Positions 44,502 to 54,169 of a stretch of DNA of 64,000 bases are shown here, piece after piece. Every line of letters begins with the position of its first letter. The stretch's first letter is position 1. The DNA is from IDS-8 sp040902105. Lineage in GTDB: Bacteria; Pseudomonadota; Gammaproteobacteria; Steroidobacterales; Woeseiaceae. The stretch lies in NCBI GenBank assembly GCA_040902105.1, contig JBBDXW010000039.1, forward strand, positions 1 through 64,000, read 5' to 3'. The notes beneath the pieces are model-generated. The model was given only the letters and a program-made list of their open reading frames with translations. It searched no databases and was not told where the DNA came from. Position numbers and translations under genes: made by a program.

Positions 44502-46690
44502 CGGCCGGGAGCAAGTCGTTCGAGCAACGTATCTCCGAACTGCTCGGTGAAATGACGCTCACCGAAAAAATCGGCCAGATGACTCAGGTGGATGCGGCGG
44601 ACATAACCGATCCTGGCGACCTTCACGAAGCGATCAGGGCGGGCCGGGTTGGTTCCGTGCTGAACGAAGTCGATGTGGAAGCCGTGAACGGGTTGCAACG
44701 GATTGCCGTTACGGAAAGTCGTCTCGGCATCCCGCTCCTGATCGGACGCGATGTCATTCACGGTTTCAGGACAGTGTTGCCCATACCGCTTGGCCAGGCA
44801 GCGACCTGGAACCCCGAGCTGGTTCGGCAAGGCGCGAGAATAGCGGCACAGGAAGCAGCATCCACGGGCATCAACTGGACCTTCGCTCCAATGATAGACA
44901 TATCCCGCGACCCGCGCTGGGGACGGATTGCGGAGAGCTTTGGCGAAGATCCTTACCTGACCGGCGTGCTCGGGTCTGCGATGGTCAAGGGTTTTCAGAA
45001 TGGTGACCTGGCCGGCGCCGGCGCAATAGCCGCCTGCGCCAAACACTTTGCAGGCTATGGCGCCAGTGAAAGCGGTCGTGACTACAACACCACGAATATC
45101 CCGGAGAACGAGTTACGCAATGTCTATCTGACGCCGTTCAAGGCAGCCATCGATGCTGGTGTCGCTACGGTGATGGCGTCGTTCAGTGAACTGGACGGCG
45201 TGCCGGCATCCGGCAATCGTTTTCTGATGACGCAGGTTTTGCGAGACGAGTGGCAGTTTGACGGTTTTGTTGTGAGCGATTGGGGTTCAATCGAGCAACT
45301 GACTGTTCACGGATTTACCGCCAACGAGAAAGAGGCGGCGCACGAGGCTGTGAGTGCCGGCATCAACATGGAGATGGCGACTGCTGCCTATGCCCGTCAT
45401 CTTGCTGTGTTGCTGGAGGAAGGTCGCGTCAGCATGGAACAGCTGGACTCGATGGTCCGGGACATCCTGCGGGCGAAGTTGCGGCTTGGTTTGTTTGAGG
45501 ATTCTTTTACCGAACCGTCCCTGTACCCGGCGATCGCAAACCCGGACAGTCTCGAAACGGCAAAGCGGGCAGCGCTGCAAAGCGTCGTGCTCCTGAAGAA
45601 CCGGGACAACGCGCTGCCGCTGGCAAGAGACACGCTTCGGTCGATTGCCGTGATCGGGCCTTTGGCGGATGCGCCGTACGAGCAGCTGGGCACCTGGATT
45701 TTCGACGGCGATCCGGATATCAGTCAGACTCCGTTGCGTGCGATTCGGGAGTTTGTCGGTGACGGTGTTGCCGTCCATTACGTTCGTGCCATGGAAACAT
45801 CGCGCAGCCGCTCCTCGGATGCTTTCGCCGAAGCGGCGGATGCCGCTGTGAAGTCGGATGCGGTCGTCGTATTCCTCGGGGAAGAATCCATACTGTCCGG
45901 CGAGGCGCACTCGCGCGCCAACATCGACCTGCCCGGGAACCAGGCGGAACTCGTGCGTACTCTCCATGAGACCGGAAAACCGCTCATTGCGGTAATTTTA
46001 GCCGGTCGACCGTTGACGCTCGGGAATGTGGTCGACGAGCTGGACGCTATTCTTTATGCCTGGCATCCGGGCACCATGGGTGGCCCGGCGATCGCCGAGT
46101 TGCTGTTCGGCGTCGAATCTCCGGGCGGCAAGCTTCCGGTGACGTTTCCATGCGTGGTCGGGCAGATTCCGATTTACTATGCGCACAAGAATACCGGCAA
46201 ACCCGCAACGGCCGAGTCCTTCGTACACATTGACGAGGTACACGCACGGCAATCGTCGTCCGGCATGACATCGTCGCACATGGACGCCGGGTACAGGCCG
46301 ATGTATGCCTTTGGCCATGGCCTGTCCTATACGCAGTTCTCCTACTCCGGAATCGAAGTCAGCAATACGCGGATCAGGCCGGATGAATCGATAACGGTGC
46401 AGGCCGTCCTCAGCAACGACGGCGACGTCGAGGCGGATGAGATCGTACAGCTATACGTCCGGGACCTGGTCGGGAACGTAACGCGCCCGGTGCGGGAGCT
46501 CAAGGATTTTGCGCGCCTGAGATTGAAGCCGGGAGAGAGCAGGACTGTGTCGTTTGTTCTAAGCCCTGACGATCTCGCATTCTACGGTCGAACTATGCAG
46601 CGGATGACGGAACCCGGTGACTTTCACGTCTGGATCGGTGGCAGCTCGGAAGCCGATCTGCGGGCGGAATTCACGATCGTCGACGACTGA
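44498..46690 (+). CDS. Cytoplasmic beta-glucosidase, GH3
   Basis: A 730-residue GH3 glycosidase with the full three-part build: TIM barrel, sandwich domain with GEESILSGEAHSRA (candidate acid/base), and C-terminal fibronectin-like domain from about 620. The nucleophile is Asp261 in FVVSDWGS. RDPRWGR, CAKHFAGYG and the late PMYAFGHGLSYT are BglX-type. There is no signal peptide, although BglX itself is periplasmic, so it is likely cytoplasmic and cleaves imported beta-glucosides. It starts with GTG overlapping the lacI stop, and the sugar porter follows by 18 bases. Confidence 0.92.
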   Translation: MTAGSKSFEQRISELLGEMTLTEKIGQMTQVDAADITDPGDLHEAIRAGRVGSVLNEVDVEAVNGLQRIAVTESRLGIPLLIGRDVIHGFRTVLPIPLGQAATWNPELVRQGARIAAQEAASTGINWTFAPMIDISRDPRWGRIAESFGEDPYLTGVLGSAMVKGFQNGDLAGAGAIAACAKHFAGYGASESGRDYNTTNIPENELRNVYLTPFKAAIDAGVATVMASFSELDGVPASGNRFLMTQVLRDEWQFDGFVVSDWGSIEQLTVHGFTANEKEAAHEAVSAGINMEMATAAYARHLAVLLEEGRVSMEQLDSMVRDILRAKLRLGLFEDSFTEPSLYPAIANPDSLETAKRAALQSVVLLKNRDNALPLARDTLRSIAVIGPLADAPYEQLGTWIFDGDPDISQTPLRAIREFVGDGVAVHYVRAMETSRSRSSDAFAEAADAAVKSDAVVVFLGEESILSGEAHSRANIDLPGNQAELVRTLHETGKPLIAVILAGRPLTLGNVVDELDAILYAWHPGTMGGPAIAELLFGVESPGGKLPVTFPCVVGQIPIYYAHKNTGKPATAESFVHIDEVHARQSSSGMTSSHMDAGYRPMYAFGHGLSYTQFSYSGIEVSNTRIRPDESITVQAVLSNDGDVEADEIVQLYVRDLVGNVTRPVRELKDFARLRLKPGESRTVSFVLSPDDLAFYGRTMQRMTEPGDFHVWIGGSSEADLRAEFTIVDD

Positions 46691-46708
46691 ACGATCCGGG
46701 AGAGCAAC

Positions 46709-48271
46709 GTGACCCAGAACACTCTCTATACGATCAGGATTGCACTTATCGTTGCGGTCGGCGGGTTCCTGATGGGCTTCGATGCATCGGTAATTTCTGG
46801 TGTCGTGACCTTCATCGAAACGGAATTCAGTTTAAGTAAAATTCAACTGGGCTGGGCGGTTGCGTCGCTGACTCTTACTGCAACCGCGGGCATGATGTTT
46901 GCGGGGCCACTGAGCGACCGCCTCGGGCGCCGTCCGGTTCTGATGATTGCGGCCGTGATTTTCGCGATTTCGGCGGTCGCGTCGGGGGTCGCGCCCGACT
47001 ACGCAACGCTGGTCGCAGCTCGCATGCTGGGTGGCCTTGCAGTCGGCGCGGCGCTGATCGTTGCGCCCATGTACATCGCGGAGATTTCTCCGGCGGAGCT
47101 GCGAGGCCGCCTGGTCTCTTTCAATCAGCTCAATATCGTCATTGGAATATCGGCGGCATTTTTCAGCAATTATTTGATACTCAAACTGGGTCAGTCCGAC
47201 CTGGGCTGGGCGCAGTCACTCAGGCTTGGTGGGTGGAACTGGCGCTGGATGCTGGGCATCGAAGCACTACCGGCGGTCATCTATTTTTTCGCTCTCATTG
47301 CCGTTCCCGAGAGCCCGCGCTGGCTCGTGATGCAAGGGAACGATGACGATGCACGCGCCGTGCTGGAACGGTTCAGCGGCAGCGCGCGGGCGAAGGCCGA
47401 ACTTGAAGCGGTTCGGAGCTTGCTGGATGCCGACGCCAGCAAGGTAAGCGCGTCGTTTCGCGAATTGTTCCGACCGGCGATGAAACTTGTCCTGACCGTG
47501 GGCGTGTCCGTCGCGATCCTGCAGCAGATTACCGGTATCAACGCGATCTTCTTTTACGCGCCGATGATTTTTGAGCAGTCGGGAATCGGCACGGATGCGT
47601 CATTCATGCAGGCCGTATTCGTCGGGCTCGTGAATCTCGCCTTTACAGTGCTGGCAATCGCACTGATTGATCGGGTGGGGCGTCGGCCGCTGTTATGTTT
47701 TGGTTTGGCGGGCATCGCCGCCTGTATGCTGTTGTTGTCGTATAGCTTCGGGTCGGCAACTTATACGCTTGCGAGCGCCGATGTTGCGCCGCTTTCGCAG
47801 GCTATGGACAAAGAGGCGCTGCAGCCGCTGCTCGATCGAACCTATGGCAGCGATATCGACTTTCGCGAAGCCGTCGTGGCGGCCGTCGGCGGCGACATGT
47901 ACCAAAGTAACCAGTCCGCTTTCGTGAGTGCAGCGATCGATGTGAATCCCACGGTGATCCTGATCGGAATCCTCGGCTTCGTTGCCTGTTTCGCGATCTC
48001 CCTCGGCCCCGTGATGTGGGTGCTGTTTTCGGAACTCTTTCCCAACAGGATCCGCGGGCTCGCGATTTCCTTTGTCGGGGTCATCAATTCTGCGGTGAGT
48101 TTCATCGTGCAGCTGATGTTTCCATGGGAACTCGAGCGCATCGGCAATTCGGGTACGTTCCTGATCTACGGCCTATTTGCGATTACCGGGTTGCTGGTCG
48201 TCATGCGCGTGCTACCTGAAACGAAGGGCAGGAGCCTGGAGCAACTGGAGACGGAACTGGTGGGTCGTTGA
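46709..48271 (+). CDS. MFS sugar porter
   Basis: A 520-residue inner-membrane symporter of the sugar porter family with twelve helices. Signatures are GFDASVISG in helix 1, DRLGRRP between helices 2 and 3, PESPRWL after helix 6, QQITGINAIFFYAP in helix 7, DRVGRRPLL, and PETKGRSLEQLE at the end. An insertion of about 60 residues near 355-415, between late helices, is longer than usual. Likely substrates are hexoses or glucose disaccharides released from the glycan. The GTG start follows GGGAGAG. Confidence 0.93.
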   Translation: MTQNTLYTIRIALIVAVGGFLMGFDASVISGVVTFIETEFSLSKIQLGWAVASLTLTATAGMMFAGPLSDRLGRRPVLMIAAVIFAISAVASGVAPDYATLVAARMLGGLAVGAALIVAPMYIAEISPAELRGRLVSFNQLNIVIGISAAFFSNYLILKLGQSDLGWAQSLRLGGWNWRWMLGIEALPAVIYFFALIAVPESPRWLVMQGNDDDARAVLERFSGSARAKAELEAVRSLLDADASKVSASFRELFRPAMKLVLTVGVSVAILQQITGINAIFFYAPMIFEQSGIGTDASFMQAVFVGLVNLAFTVLAIALIDRVGRRPLLCFGLAGIAACMLLLSYSFGSATYTLASADVAPLSQAMDKEALQPLLDRTYGSDIDFREAVVAAVGGDMYQSNQSAFVSAAIDVNPTVILIGILGFVACFAISLGPVMWVLFSELFPNRIRGLAISFVGVINSAVSFIVQLMFPWELERIGNSGTFLIYGLFAITGLLVVMRVLPETKGRSLEQLETELVGR

Positions 48272-48291
48272 AAGAAACAGGAGGCCAATCC

Positions 48292-49701
48292 ATGCACTAC
48301 GGCAAAATCGCCGCTGCTGCCTCTATCCTGTTGTTGTGCATTTCTTGCAGCCAGGGGAGTCAGCCGGCGTCCAACCGGCCGTCATCCGCACCGCCGCGAG
48401 TGAGCGGAGCAGGAAATAATGCTGCCGTCAGGGTTGAGATCAAGGAAGAAGAGGGACGGTACGTATTGCTCCGCGGCGGGCAGCCGTACGAGATAAAAGG
48501 CGCCGGTATCGACTCTGGCGATGCCGGAACGCTTGCGGCGCACGGTGGAAACGCCTTCAGGACCTGGGGTACGGACAATGCCAGGGCGACTGGCCGTCAG
48601 GTTCTGGATGAGGCAGCAGCACTGGGCCTTACCGTCGCGATGTGTATCGATATCGGCCGTGAGCGTCACGGCTTCGACTACGACGATGAGCAGGCCGTTG
48701 CCGAACAACTCGCATACGCGCGGGGCGAAGTGCTGAAGTACAAGGATCATCCGGCGCTGTTGGCCTGGATCATCGGTAACGAGCCGAATCTGGACTTCAA
48801 GAACCCCAAGGTGTTCGACGCAATCAACGACATCTCCGAGATGATCCACGACGTCGACGGTAATCATCCAACCACGACCGCACTTGCCGGGTTCAGCGAA
48901 GAGCTTGCAGGCCTGCTCGAACGGCGCGCGCCGGACCTCGATTTGATCAGTATCCAGATGTACGCCGAGCTCGTGAACCTGCCGCGATACATCGACGCGA
49001 TGAGCTTCGATCAACCGTATTTCGTCACCGAGTGGGGGACCATCGGTCACTGGGAAGTCGCCACGACCCCATGGGGCGCAGCGATCGAACAGAACAGCAG
49101 CGAGAAGGCGCGGCACTATCTCACGAGTTATGAGACGGCGATCGCCGCCAACCCGGAGCAGGTCGTCGGCAACTTCGTGTTCTTATGGGGGCAGAAACAG
49201 GAGCGTACTCCGACCTGGTACGGCATGTTCCTGGAGGACGGTACGGAGACGGAAACCGTCGATGTCATGCACTACATCTGGAACGGCGCGTGGCCGGACA
49301 ATCGCTCACCGGGAATCGAAAGCATGCTGCTCGCTTCGAAGCCCGCCAGCAAGAACGTCGTTCTTGCAGCAGGCGAGAAATATGAAGCCAGCGTTAAAGC
49401 CGTCGATCCCGATGGCGACGCACTCGACTATCGCTGGGTGATCATGCGGGAAAGCGCCGCCACGCAAACCGGCGGCGATCGCGAAGAAGTGCCGGAGACC
49501 TTGCCCGGCCTGATTGAGGGTACGGATCGGCACAGCGTCGTCGTTACAGCGCCAGGTCAGCCCGGCGCTTACCGCCTGTTTGTCTACGTTTATGACGGCA
49601 AAGGACATGCGGGCCACGCGAATATTCCGTTTCAGGTGCACCGCGTCGACTTGGCCCTTAATTCAGCAGTTCAAGTCCGAGGCCTTCGGCGGCGCGATTG
49701 A
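48292..49701 (+). CDS. Clan-A glycoside hydrolase lipoprotein
   Basis: A 469-residue lipoprotein (signal ending LLLCISC, Cys19) with a TIM-barrel glycosidase domain like the catalytic part of GH2. The acid/base is Glu164 in IIGNEPN and the nucleophile Glu247 in FVTEWG; spacing fits clan GH-A. Residues 350-455 form an Ig-like domain (DPDGDALDYRWV). Endo-beta-1,3-glucanases of family GH158 have a similar build, so laminarin-type glucan is a fair guess, not proven. The last 14 codons overlap the vapC 3' end on the other strand and look unlike the family, suggesting the original stop was lost. AGGAGG precedes the ATG. Confidence 0.8.
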   Translation: MHYGKIAAAASILLLCISCSQGSQPASNRPSSAPPRVSGAGNNAAVRVEIKEEEGRYVLLRGGQPYEIKGAGIDSGDAGTLAAHGGNAFRTWGTDNARATGRQVLDEAAALGLTVAMCIDIGRERHGFDYDDEQAVAEQLAYARGEVLKYKDHPALLAWIIGNEPNLDFKNPKVFDAINDISEMIHDVDGNHPTTTALAGFSEELAGLLERRAPDLDLISIQMYAELVNLPRYIDAMSFDQPYFVTEWGTIGHWEVATTPWGAAIEQNSSEKARHYLTSYETAIAANPEQVVGNFVFLWGQKQERTPTWYGMFLEDGTETETVDVMHYIWNGAWPDNRSPGIESMLLASKPASKNVVLAAGEKYEASVKAVDPDGDALDYRWVIMRESAATQTGGDREEVPETLPGLIEGTDRHSVVVTAPGQPGAYRLFVYVYDGKGHAGHANIPFQVHRVDLALNSAVQVRGLRRRD

Positions 49702-50089
49702 GCCCGGCGTCGAATGCCGCAAAGACGAACGGTACGATGCGACCTGCGGCGTCATTCGCCTGTTCGGCTGCGGCGAGGTGCACACTGTCATAACCGCGCA
49801 GGCCGAACCGCTCCGCGAGTTCACCTGCCCGCCGGACCAGTCGTTCGTCGACTGAGATGACATGGAGGGTTAACCAGTCCGCTTCGAATCGGGCGACTTG
49901 CTGCGCGCAAGTTTCCTCCGATATTCGTCTCATACGCACGGCTTGGGCGAGTGCCGCCCGCAGTTCGGCATAACTGAGTAGAAGAGTGCACGCCGCCGTC
50001 GCTTCGCCGAGCATCCGCTGCACGCGATCGGAGCCGCCTTCGTCGAGGTAAAGCTTTAGCAGCGCAGAGGTATCAAGGTAGGCAATCAC
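49658..50089 (-). CDS. vapC: VapC-like PIN-domain toxin
   Basis: A 143-residue PIN-domain ribonuclease toxin. The acidic active site is complete: Asp6 (YLDTSALLK), Glu42 (SYAELRAAL) and Asp101 (RGYDSVHLA). The start is GTG at 50089, overlapping the antitoxin stop by four bases. It should be held inactive by the Phd-type partner and cleave tRNA or rRNA when freed; the target is unknown. Its 3' end overlaps the end of the glycosidase gene on the opposite strand by 44 bases. Confidence 0.9.
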   Translation of the reverse strand: MIAYLDTSALLKLYLDEGGSDRVQRMLGEATAACTLLLSYAELRAALAQAVRMRRISEETCAQQVARFEADWLTLHVISVDERLVRRAGELAERFGLRGYDSVHLAAAEQANDAAGRIVPFVFAAFDAGLNRAAEGLGLELLN

Positions 50090-50367
50090 CCGCCACGGAC
50101 CCAGCGCAGCAGGTCGTCGGTCGTCCCGGGCGGTACTTTGGCTGGTTTGCCTGTACTGGCGGTCTTCCTGCCATTGCCCGGGCGGACCCACGGCTGGGCG
50201 CGCAGCCGCGCGAGCGCGTCGTCTTCGGGGTGCACACTGGGCGGAGTCGGGCCGACCAGCCTGCCGACCGGCTCCCCATGCGAAGTCACGACGATTTCCT
50301 CACCGGACTGCACCCGCCGCAGGTATTCGGACAGGCGGTTTTTCAACTCGCGGACAGAGACTTTCAT
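50086..50367 (-). CDS. Phd/YefM-type antitoxin
   Basis: A 93-residue antitoxin. The N-terminal part (VSVRELKNRLSEYLRRVQSG, EEIVVTSHGEPVGRLV) is the Phd/YefM DNA-binding fold; the C-terminal half is flexible and ends in DDLLRWVRGG, the likely toxin-binding tail. It pairs with the PIN toxin by a GTGA overlap. A perfect 10-bp inverted repeat just upstream is the probable autoregulation site. Confidence 0.9.
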   Translation of the reverse strand: MKVSVRELKNRLSEYLRRVQSGEEIVVTSHGEPVGRLVGPTPPSVHPEDDALARLRAQPWVRPGNGRKTASTGKPAKVPPGTTDDLLRWVRGG

Positions 50368-50380
50368 TACGGATCCGTAC

Positions 50381-50410
50381 TGTGGCTACAAATTTGATAT
50401 TGTAGCCACA
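50381..50410. promoter_or_regulatory. Operator of the Phd-VapC pair
   Basis: TGTGGCTACA and TGTAGCCACA are perfect inverted repeats separated by ten AT-rich bases, 13 bases before the antitoxin start codon. This is the expected position for binding by the antitoxin complex. Confidence 0.8.
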
Positions 50411-50570
50411 TTATTCGTGGCAGGCAAGAATCGCGTGTTCCGTTCGCAGCATGCGCGACGCAAGACCGGTATAACCCAATGGGGTATCGCGCGCCACTTG
50501 TCGTGGTTGTTCGCCGCCGAACCCGTCCGAGACTTATCTTGTCCTGTTGCCAGGCAACGCGGAGATCCGC

Positions 50571-51251
50571 ATGAAGAATAACAAGCGTGTGAAGACCAGG
50601 AAGAACTGGCTGCATTCGGAATGGTTTTCGCTGGCAGTAATTTTAGTTCTCATGACCGCCGGCCGGTCCTCTCTCGCCGATCATTACTTCGTGCCGAGCG
50701 GGTCCATGGAGAACTCGCTGCTTCCCGGCGACCGGGTCCTCGTCGACAAGACCGCGTACGGCGTGCGAATCCCGTTGACAAAGGTTGATCTGTTCGCCCC
50801 ATCGCCACCGCAGCGTGGCGATATCGCCGTGTTCGATTCCCCGCGCGACGGCGTACGGTTAATCAAGCGCATCGTCGCCGTTGGCGGCGACTGCGTATCG
50901 TTGCGCGACGGGCGCCTCAGTATCAATGGACGCGAGCTCGCCGACGCGATGCCTCCCGACGAAATCGCCGATTCACCGCTGACCGGAGTGCCGTCAGTTG
51001 CACCAACCGGGGCAAGCACGGTCGTCGAGCGCTTCGAGGGCAGGCTTGCATTGCTCAATCTGGTTGACGGCGGCGGTCCCGACATACACGGACTTGTCAT
51101 TCCCGACGGCATGGTGCTCGCGCTTGGCGATCACCGCGGAGACAGCCTGGACGGGCGGTATTTCGGCCTGGTCGATGAGCGGGAGCTGTTCGGCAGAGCG
51201 GTGCGCGTCTACTATCGAAGCGGCCAGGGGTTTGTCTGGCACGCCCTCTGA
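50571..51251 (+). CDS. lepB: Signal peptidase I
   Basis: A 226-residue membrane protease of family S26 that cuts signal peptides on the periplasmic side. One N-terminal helix (residues 17-33) anchors it. The catalytic Ser45 lies in VPSGSM and Lys99 in RLIKRIVAVGGD, and GDHRGDSLDGRYFG is the conserved late box. It is shorter than E. coli LepB, which has two anchors and an extra domain, so it is probably a second, specialised copy. The ATG at 50571 follows GGAGA. Confidence 0.9.
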   Translation: MKNNKRVKTRKNWLHSEWFSLAVILVLMTAGRSSLADHYFVPSGSMENSLLPGDRVLVDKTAYGVRIPLTKVDLFAPSPPQRGDIAVFDSPRDGVRLIKRIVAVGGDCVSLRDGRLSINGRELADAMPPDEIADSPLTGVPSVAPTGASTVVERFEGRLALLNLVDGGGPDIHGLVIPDGMVLALGDHRGDSLDGRYFGLVDERELFGRAVRVYYRSGQGFVWHAL

Positions 51252-51255
51252 GTTC

Positions 51256-52875
51256 TTATTGTGCCAAGGCGATGTAGAACGCGAGAGTCGAGATGACGAC
51301 CGCAGCGGACGCGATCCTCACGTGACACCACGGTTGCAGATCGACTGCACCGGCACCTCTTTGTACGGGCCTCCATTCGGACGGTCGAACGGCGCTGATA
51401 ACAAGCATCAACACAACCGTCAGCACAAACACGAACGCCAGAAAATGCAAGAAGTGTATCGGATCCTCTGTGCCGATAAGCGGCATCAGCCAGGATTGTA
51501 TTTCGTCGAAAAACGCGAAGTTGATCAGGTAGAAGATAACAGGCCCGATCACTAACGCACATTTCGCAGCAGCGGCTGAAATACGCCGCGTAAACAGCGC
51601 GGCAAGGATCACGGCGAGCATCGGACCGAAGAACGTGGCGTTGATTTGCTGCAGATAGTTGTAAAGGCTGCCGCTGGTATCGATCGAGGGTGCGGCAAGC
51701 ATCGCGGCAACGGCAAGAACGATGCTGCAGATTCGTCCCGAGATCACCAACTGGCGGCCGCTCGCATTGCGATTCATCAAGGGCTGGTAGACGCCGAGGC
51801 TGAACAACGTCGCGGCGCTGTTCAGCACGCTGTTGAAAGTGCTCAGAACCGCGCCGACCATGACGGCCGCGAACAGGCCGGTCAACGCCGGCGGCAACAC
51901 CGCCTTCACCAGCGACGGATACGCGAGCAGGTAATCGGATTGGGTCATCGTATCCTTGAACATGTGCCAGGCGATCACACCGGGCAGCACGATGATGAAC
52001 GGTCCTAGCAGCTTGAAGAATGCCGCGATCAGCATCCCTTTCTGGCCTTCGGCCAGGTTCCTGGCGCCGAGTGCACGCTGCAGTATCGACTGATTGACGC
52101 ACCAGAAAAAAATCTGGTTGACGATCATGCCGGTGAACAGCACGCCGAAGGGAAGGAAACTGCCGGGCTCGTCGCCGGTGATGTCGAATTTAGCGTGTTC
52201 TTCCGTGTAAACCGTCCGCAGTCCACTCCAGGCATTGCCGTCGCCGATCGCCATCAGCGCCAGAACGGGAATGAGCAGCCCCGCCAGAAGGAAGCCGACG
52301 CCGTTGGCCGTATCGGAAATCGCGATGGCGCGAAGGCCGCCGAATATCGCATAAAGCGAACCGAGGGTGCCGACGCCCCAGACCAGCAGCCAGCGCGCTT
52401 CGGTGATACTGATGCCGAAGTTGCTCGAAACGTCGAAGAGGCTTTCCAGGCCGCTCGCGCCGAACAGAAGCACCACCGGCAAGATCGCTATCGCGTACGA
52501 AAGCAGAAACAGCAGCGACATGATGACGCGCGTCGTCTGATCGAAGCGGTTCTGCAGGAATTCGGGTATCGTCGTGATTCCGGCATGCAGATACCGCGGC
52601 AGAAAGACCAGGGCCGCCAGTACCATCGCGATGGCCGCGGTCGTTTCCCAGGCCATGACTGCGATCGTGTGCTGGAAGGCGTCGCCGTTCAGGCCGATCA
52701 GATGTTCGGTCGACAGATTGGTGAGGAGCAGCGATCCCGCAATGACCCAGGCAGTGAGGCTGCGCCCGCCGAGGAAATAACCGTCCGGCGTGTCGGTGAC
52801 GCTATGGCGGCGTGTGCCAAGCCACGTGATCAGCGCAACGCAGAATGTGAAACCGACAAAGCCGGCAAGAATCAT
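51256..52875 (-). CDS. Sodium:solute symporter (SGLT type)
   Basis: A 539-residue inner-membrane symporter with about fourteen helices. SSS-family motifs are visible: GYFLGGRSLTAWVIAGSLLLTN with SGLT-like TEHLIGLNG, GGLRAIAISD and the sodium-site helix AVMVGAVLSTFNSVLNS. SGLT-type members take up sugars, inositol or related polyols. Its ATG overlaps the metallophosphatase stop by one base (TAATG), so it is the last gene of a four-gene operon. Inositol is the best guess from context. Confidence 0.9.
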   Translation of the reverse strand: MILAGFVGFTFCVALITWLGTRRHSVTDTPDGYFLGGRSLTAWVIAGSLLLTNLSTEHLIGLNGDAFQHTIAVMAWETTAAIAMVLAALVFLPRYLHAGITTIPEFLQNRFDQTTRVIMSLLFLLSYAIAILPVVLLFGASGLESLFDVSSNFGISITEARWLLVWGVGTLGSLYAIFGGLRAIAISDTANGVGFLLAGLLIPVLALMAIGDGNAWSGLRTVYTEEHAKFDITGDEPGSFLPFGVLFTGMIVNQIFFWCVNQSILQRALGARNLAEGQKGMLIAAFFKLLGPFIIVLPGVIAWHMFKDTMTQSDYLLAYPSLVKAVLPPALTGLFAAVMVGAVLSTFNSVLNSAATLFSLGVYQPLMNRNASGRQLVISGRICSIVLAVAAMLAAPSIDTSGSLYNYLQQINATFFGPMLAVILAALFTRRISAAAAKCALVIGPVIFYLINFAFFDEIQSWLMPLIGTEDPIHFLHFLAFVFVLTVVLMLVISAVRPSEWRPVQRGAGAVDLQPWCHVRIASAAVVISTLAFYIALAQ

Positions 52876-54167
52876 TACCGGGCGGCTGAACTCATACCCG
52901 AGCGCCGTTCGAACGTGTGCTTGTATTCGACTATCGGTTCGCCGCTGCCGGAATTCGGCGTCGAAACAAGGGTAATCGTCGCGGTGTCGGCGTCGAGCTG
53001 CATTTCCGCGAAGCCCCAGATCAGGCCCTTCGCGTAGTGGGTGGTGAGCTGTGGGAACTCACGGTCCTGCCAGGCCATGAACGGAGTATGTACGGGGCGT
53101 TGTTTTCCCGCGGCACCCGATACTACCTGCACCAGCGGCGGCACATCCGCATACCGATCGCCCGCAGTGCGGCAATCGTCGCTGTGCAGTTCGAGAGTGT
53201 GATCGTGGCCAGCCACGTAGGCATCTGCGTAACGGCACAGCGCGGGCAGCAGCAACTTCTGCAGCACCTCGCCTTCTTCGTGCTTGGTGCCCGATGACGA
53301 CCAGAGGGGATGATGCGCGATGACGATCTTCCAGCGCGCGTCCGACTCCGCCAGCGCCTGTTCGAGCCACGCGAGCATGCGCGTCTCGCCGCCCGCCGGT
53401 TCCGCCCAGGGCTCGTCCCTGTCCAGAACGCCGGAGTCGATCGGGCTTCCGTCCGGCCCGAGGGCGTCGTCGTAAACGGTCTCGGCGTTCAGCATCAGGG
53501 TCGTATCGATCGCAAATATCTCGACGTCGGGCGCCGCTTCCATGCGATAGAAGAGGCCATCGAGCTTGTACAGCGGCGATTGTTCCAGATACTCGATCTC
53601 TGCCATCGCGCCTTCGCGCGAAGTATCCCAGTCGTGATTGCCGAGCACCGGGTAGATAACGAAGTCCGGATCCTGTTCCTGCAGACCCTTGTAGGGCTTC
53701 CACAGCAGTTTATCGAAACGTTCGGCATCGTCCCGGCCGTCGGCTCCGGCGGTCGCGCCCGACGGATAAATGTTATCCCCGAGCATCATGCCGAAGTCGC
53801 AGCGGTTCGCGGGCGCGCACCAGGATTGCACGGCCTTCGACACGGGCCACATCCCGCTTGCCATGACATAGCCGCTGGTCTGTTCTGAAAGATGCATCGG
53901 CGGTATCGCGAATGCTTCGATGGGCTGGTAATCTTCAATCCAGTCGTCCAGCTCGTTGATGATGAACTCGCGTCCCGTAAATGCGTCTTCGTAGTCGTCT
54001 TCTTCAAGCCAGTCATAGTCGTAACCGGTGTCGCCGAACATGAGAATACTGACGGGGGCGAACCCGGAGGATGGTTCCCCGCCTGTGGCCGCGCCGGTCG
54101 CCGATTCCGGTTGCGCGGCGCAGCCGGACAACAGCAGGAACGCAACAGGCAGAATGCGTTTGTGCAT
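52875..54167 (-). CDS. Metallophosphatase lipoprotein
   Basis: A 430-residue lipoprotein (lipobox LLLSGC, Cys17) of the calcineurin-like/purple acid phosphatase type. The metal-binding motifs occur in order: FGDTGYDY, LGDNIYP, GNHDWD, AHHPLW and GHDHTLEL. It should remove phosphate from esters in the periplasm. Set between an inositol-type kinase and symporter, and opposite a phytase, it may finish dephosphorylation of inositol phosphates, but this is inference. The ATG at 54167 was preferred to a TTG two codons upstream. Confidence 0.9.
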   Translation of the reverse strand: MHKRILPVAFLLLSGCAAQPESATGAATGGEPSSGFAPVSILMFGDTGYDYDWLEEDDYEDAFTGREFIINELDDWIEDYQPIEAFAIPPMHLSEQTSGYVMASGMWPVSKAVQSWCAPANRCDFGMMLGDNIYPSGATAGADGRDDAERFDKLLWKPYKGLQEQDPDFVIYPVLGNHDWDTSREGAMAEIEYLEQSPLYKLDGLFYRMEAAPDVEIFAIDTTLMLNAETVYDDALGPDGSPIDSGVLDRDEPWAEPAGGETRMLAWLEQALAESDARWKIVIAHHPLWSSSGTKHEEGEVLQKLLLPALCRYADAYVAGHDHTLELHSDDCRTAGDRYADVPPLVQVVSGAAGKQRPVHTPFMAWQDREFPQLTTHYAKGLIWGFAEMQLDADTATITLVSTPNSGSGEPIVEYKHTFERRSGMSSAAR

Positions 54168-54169
54168 GG

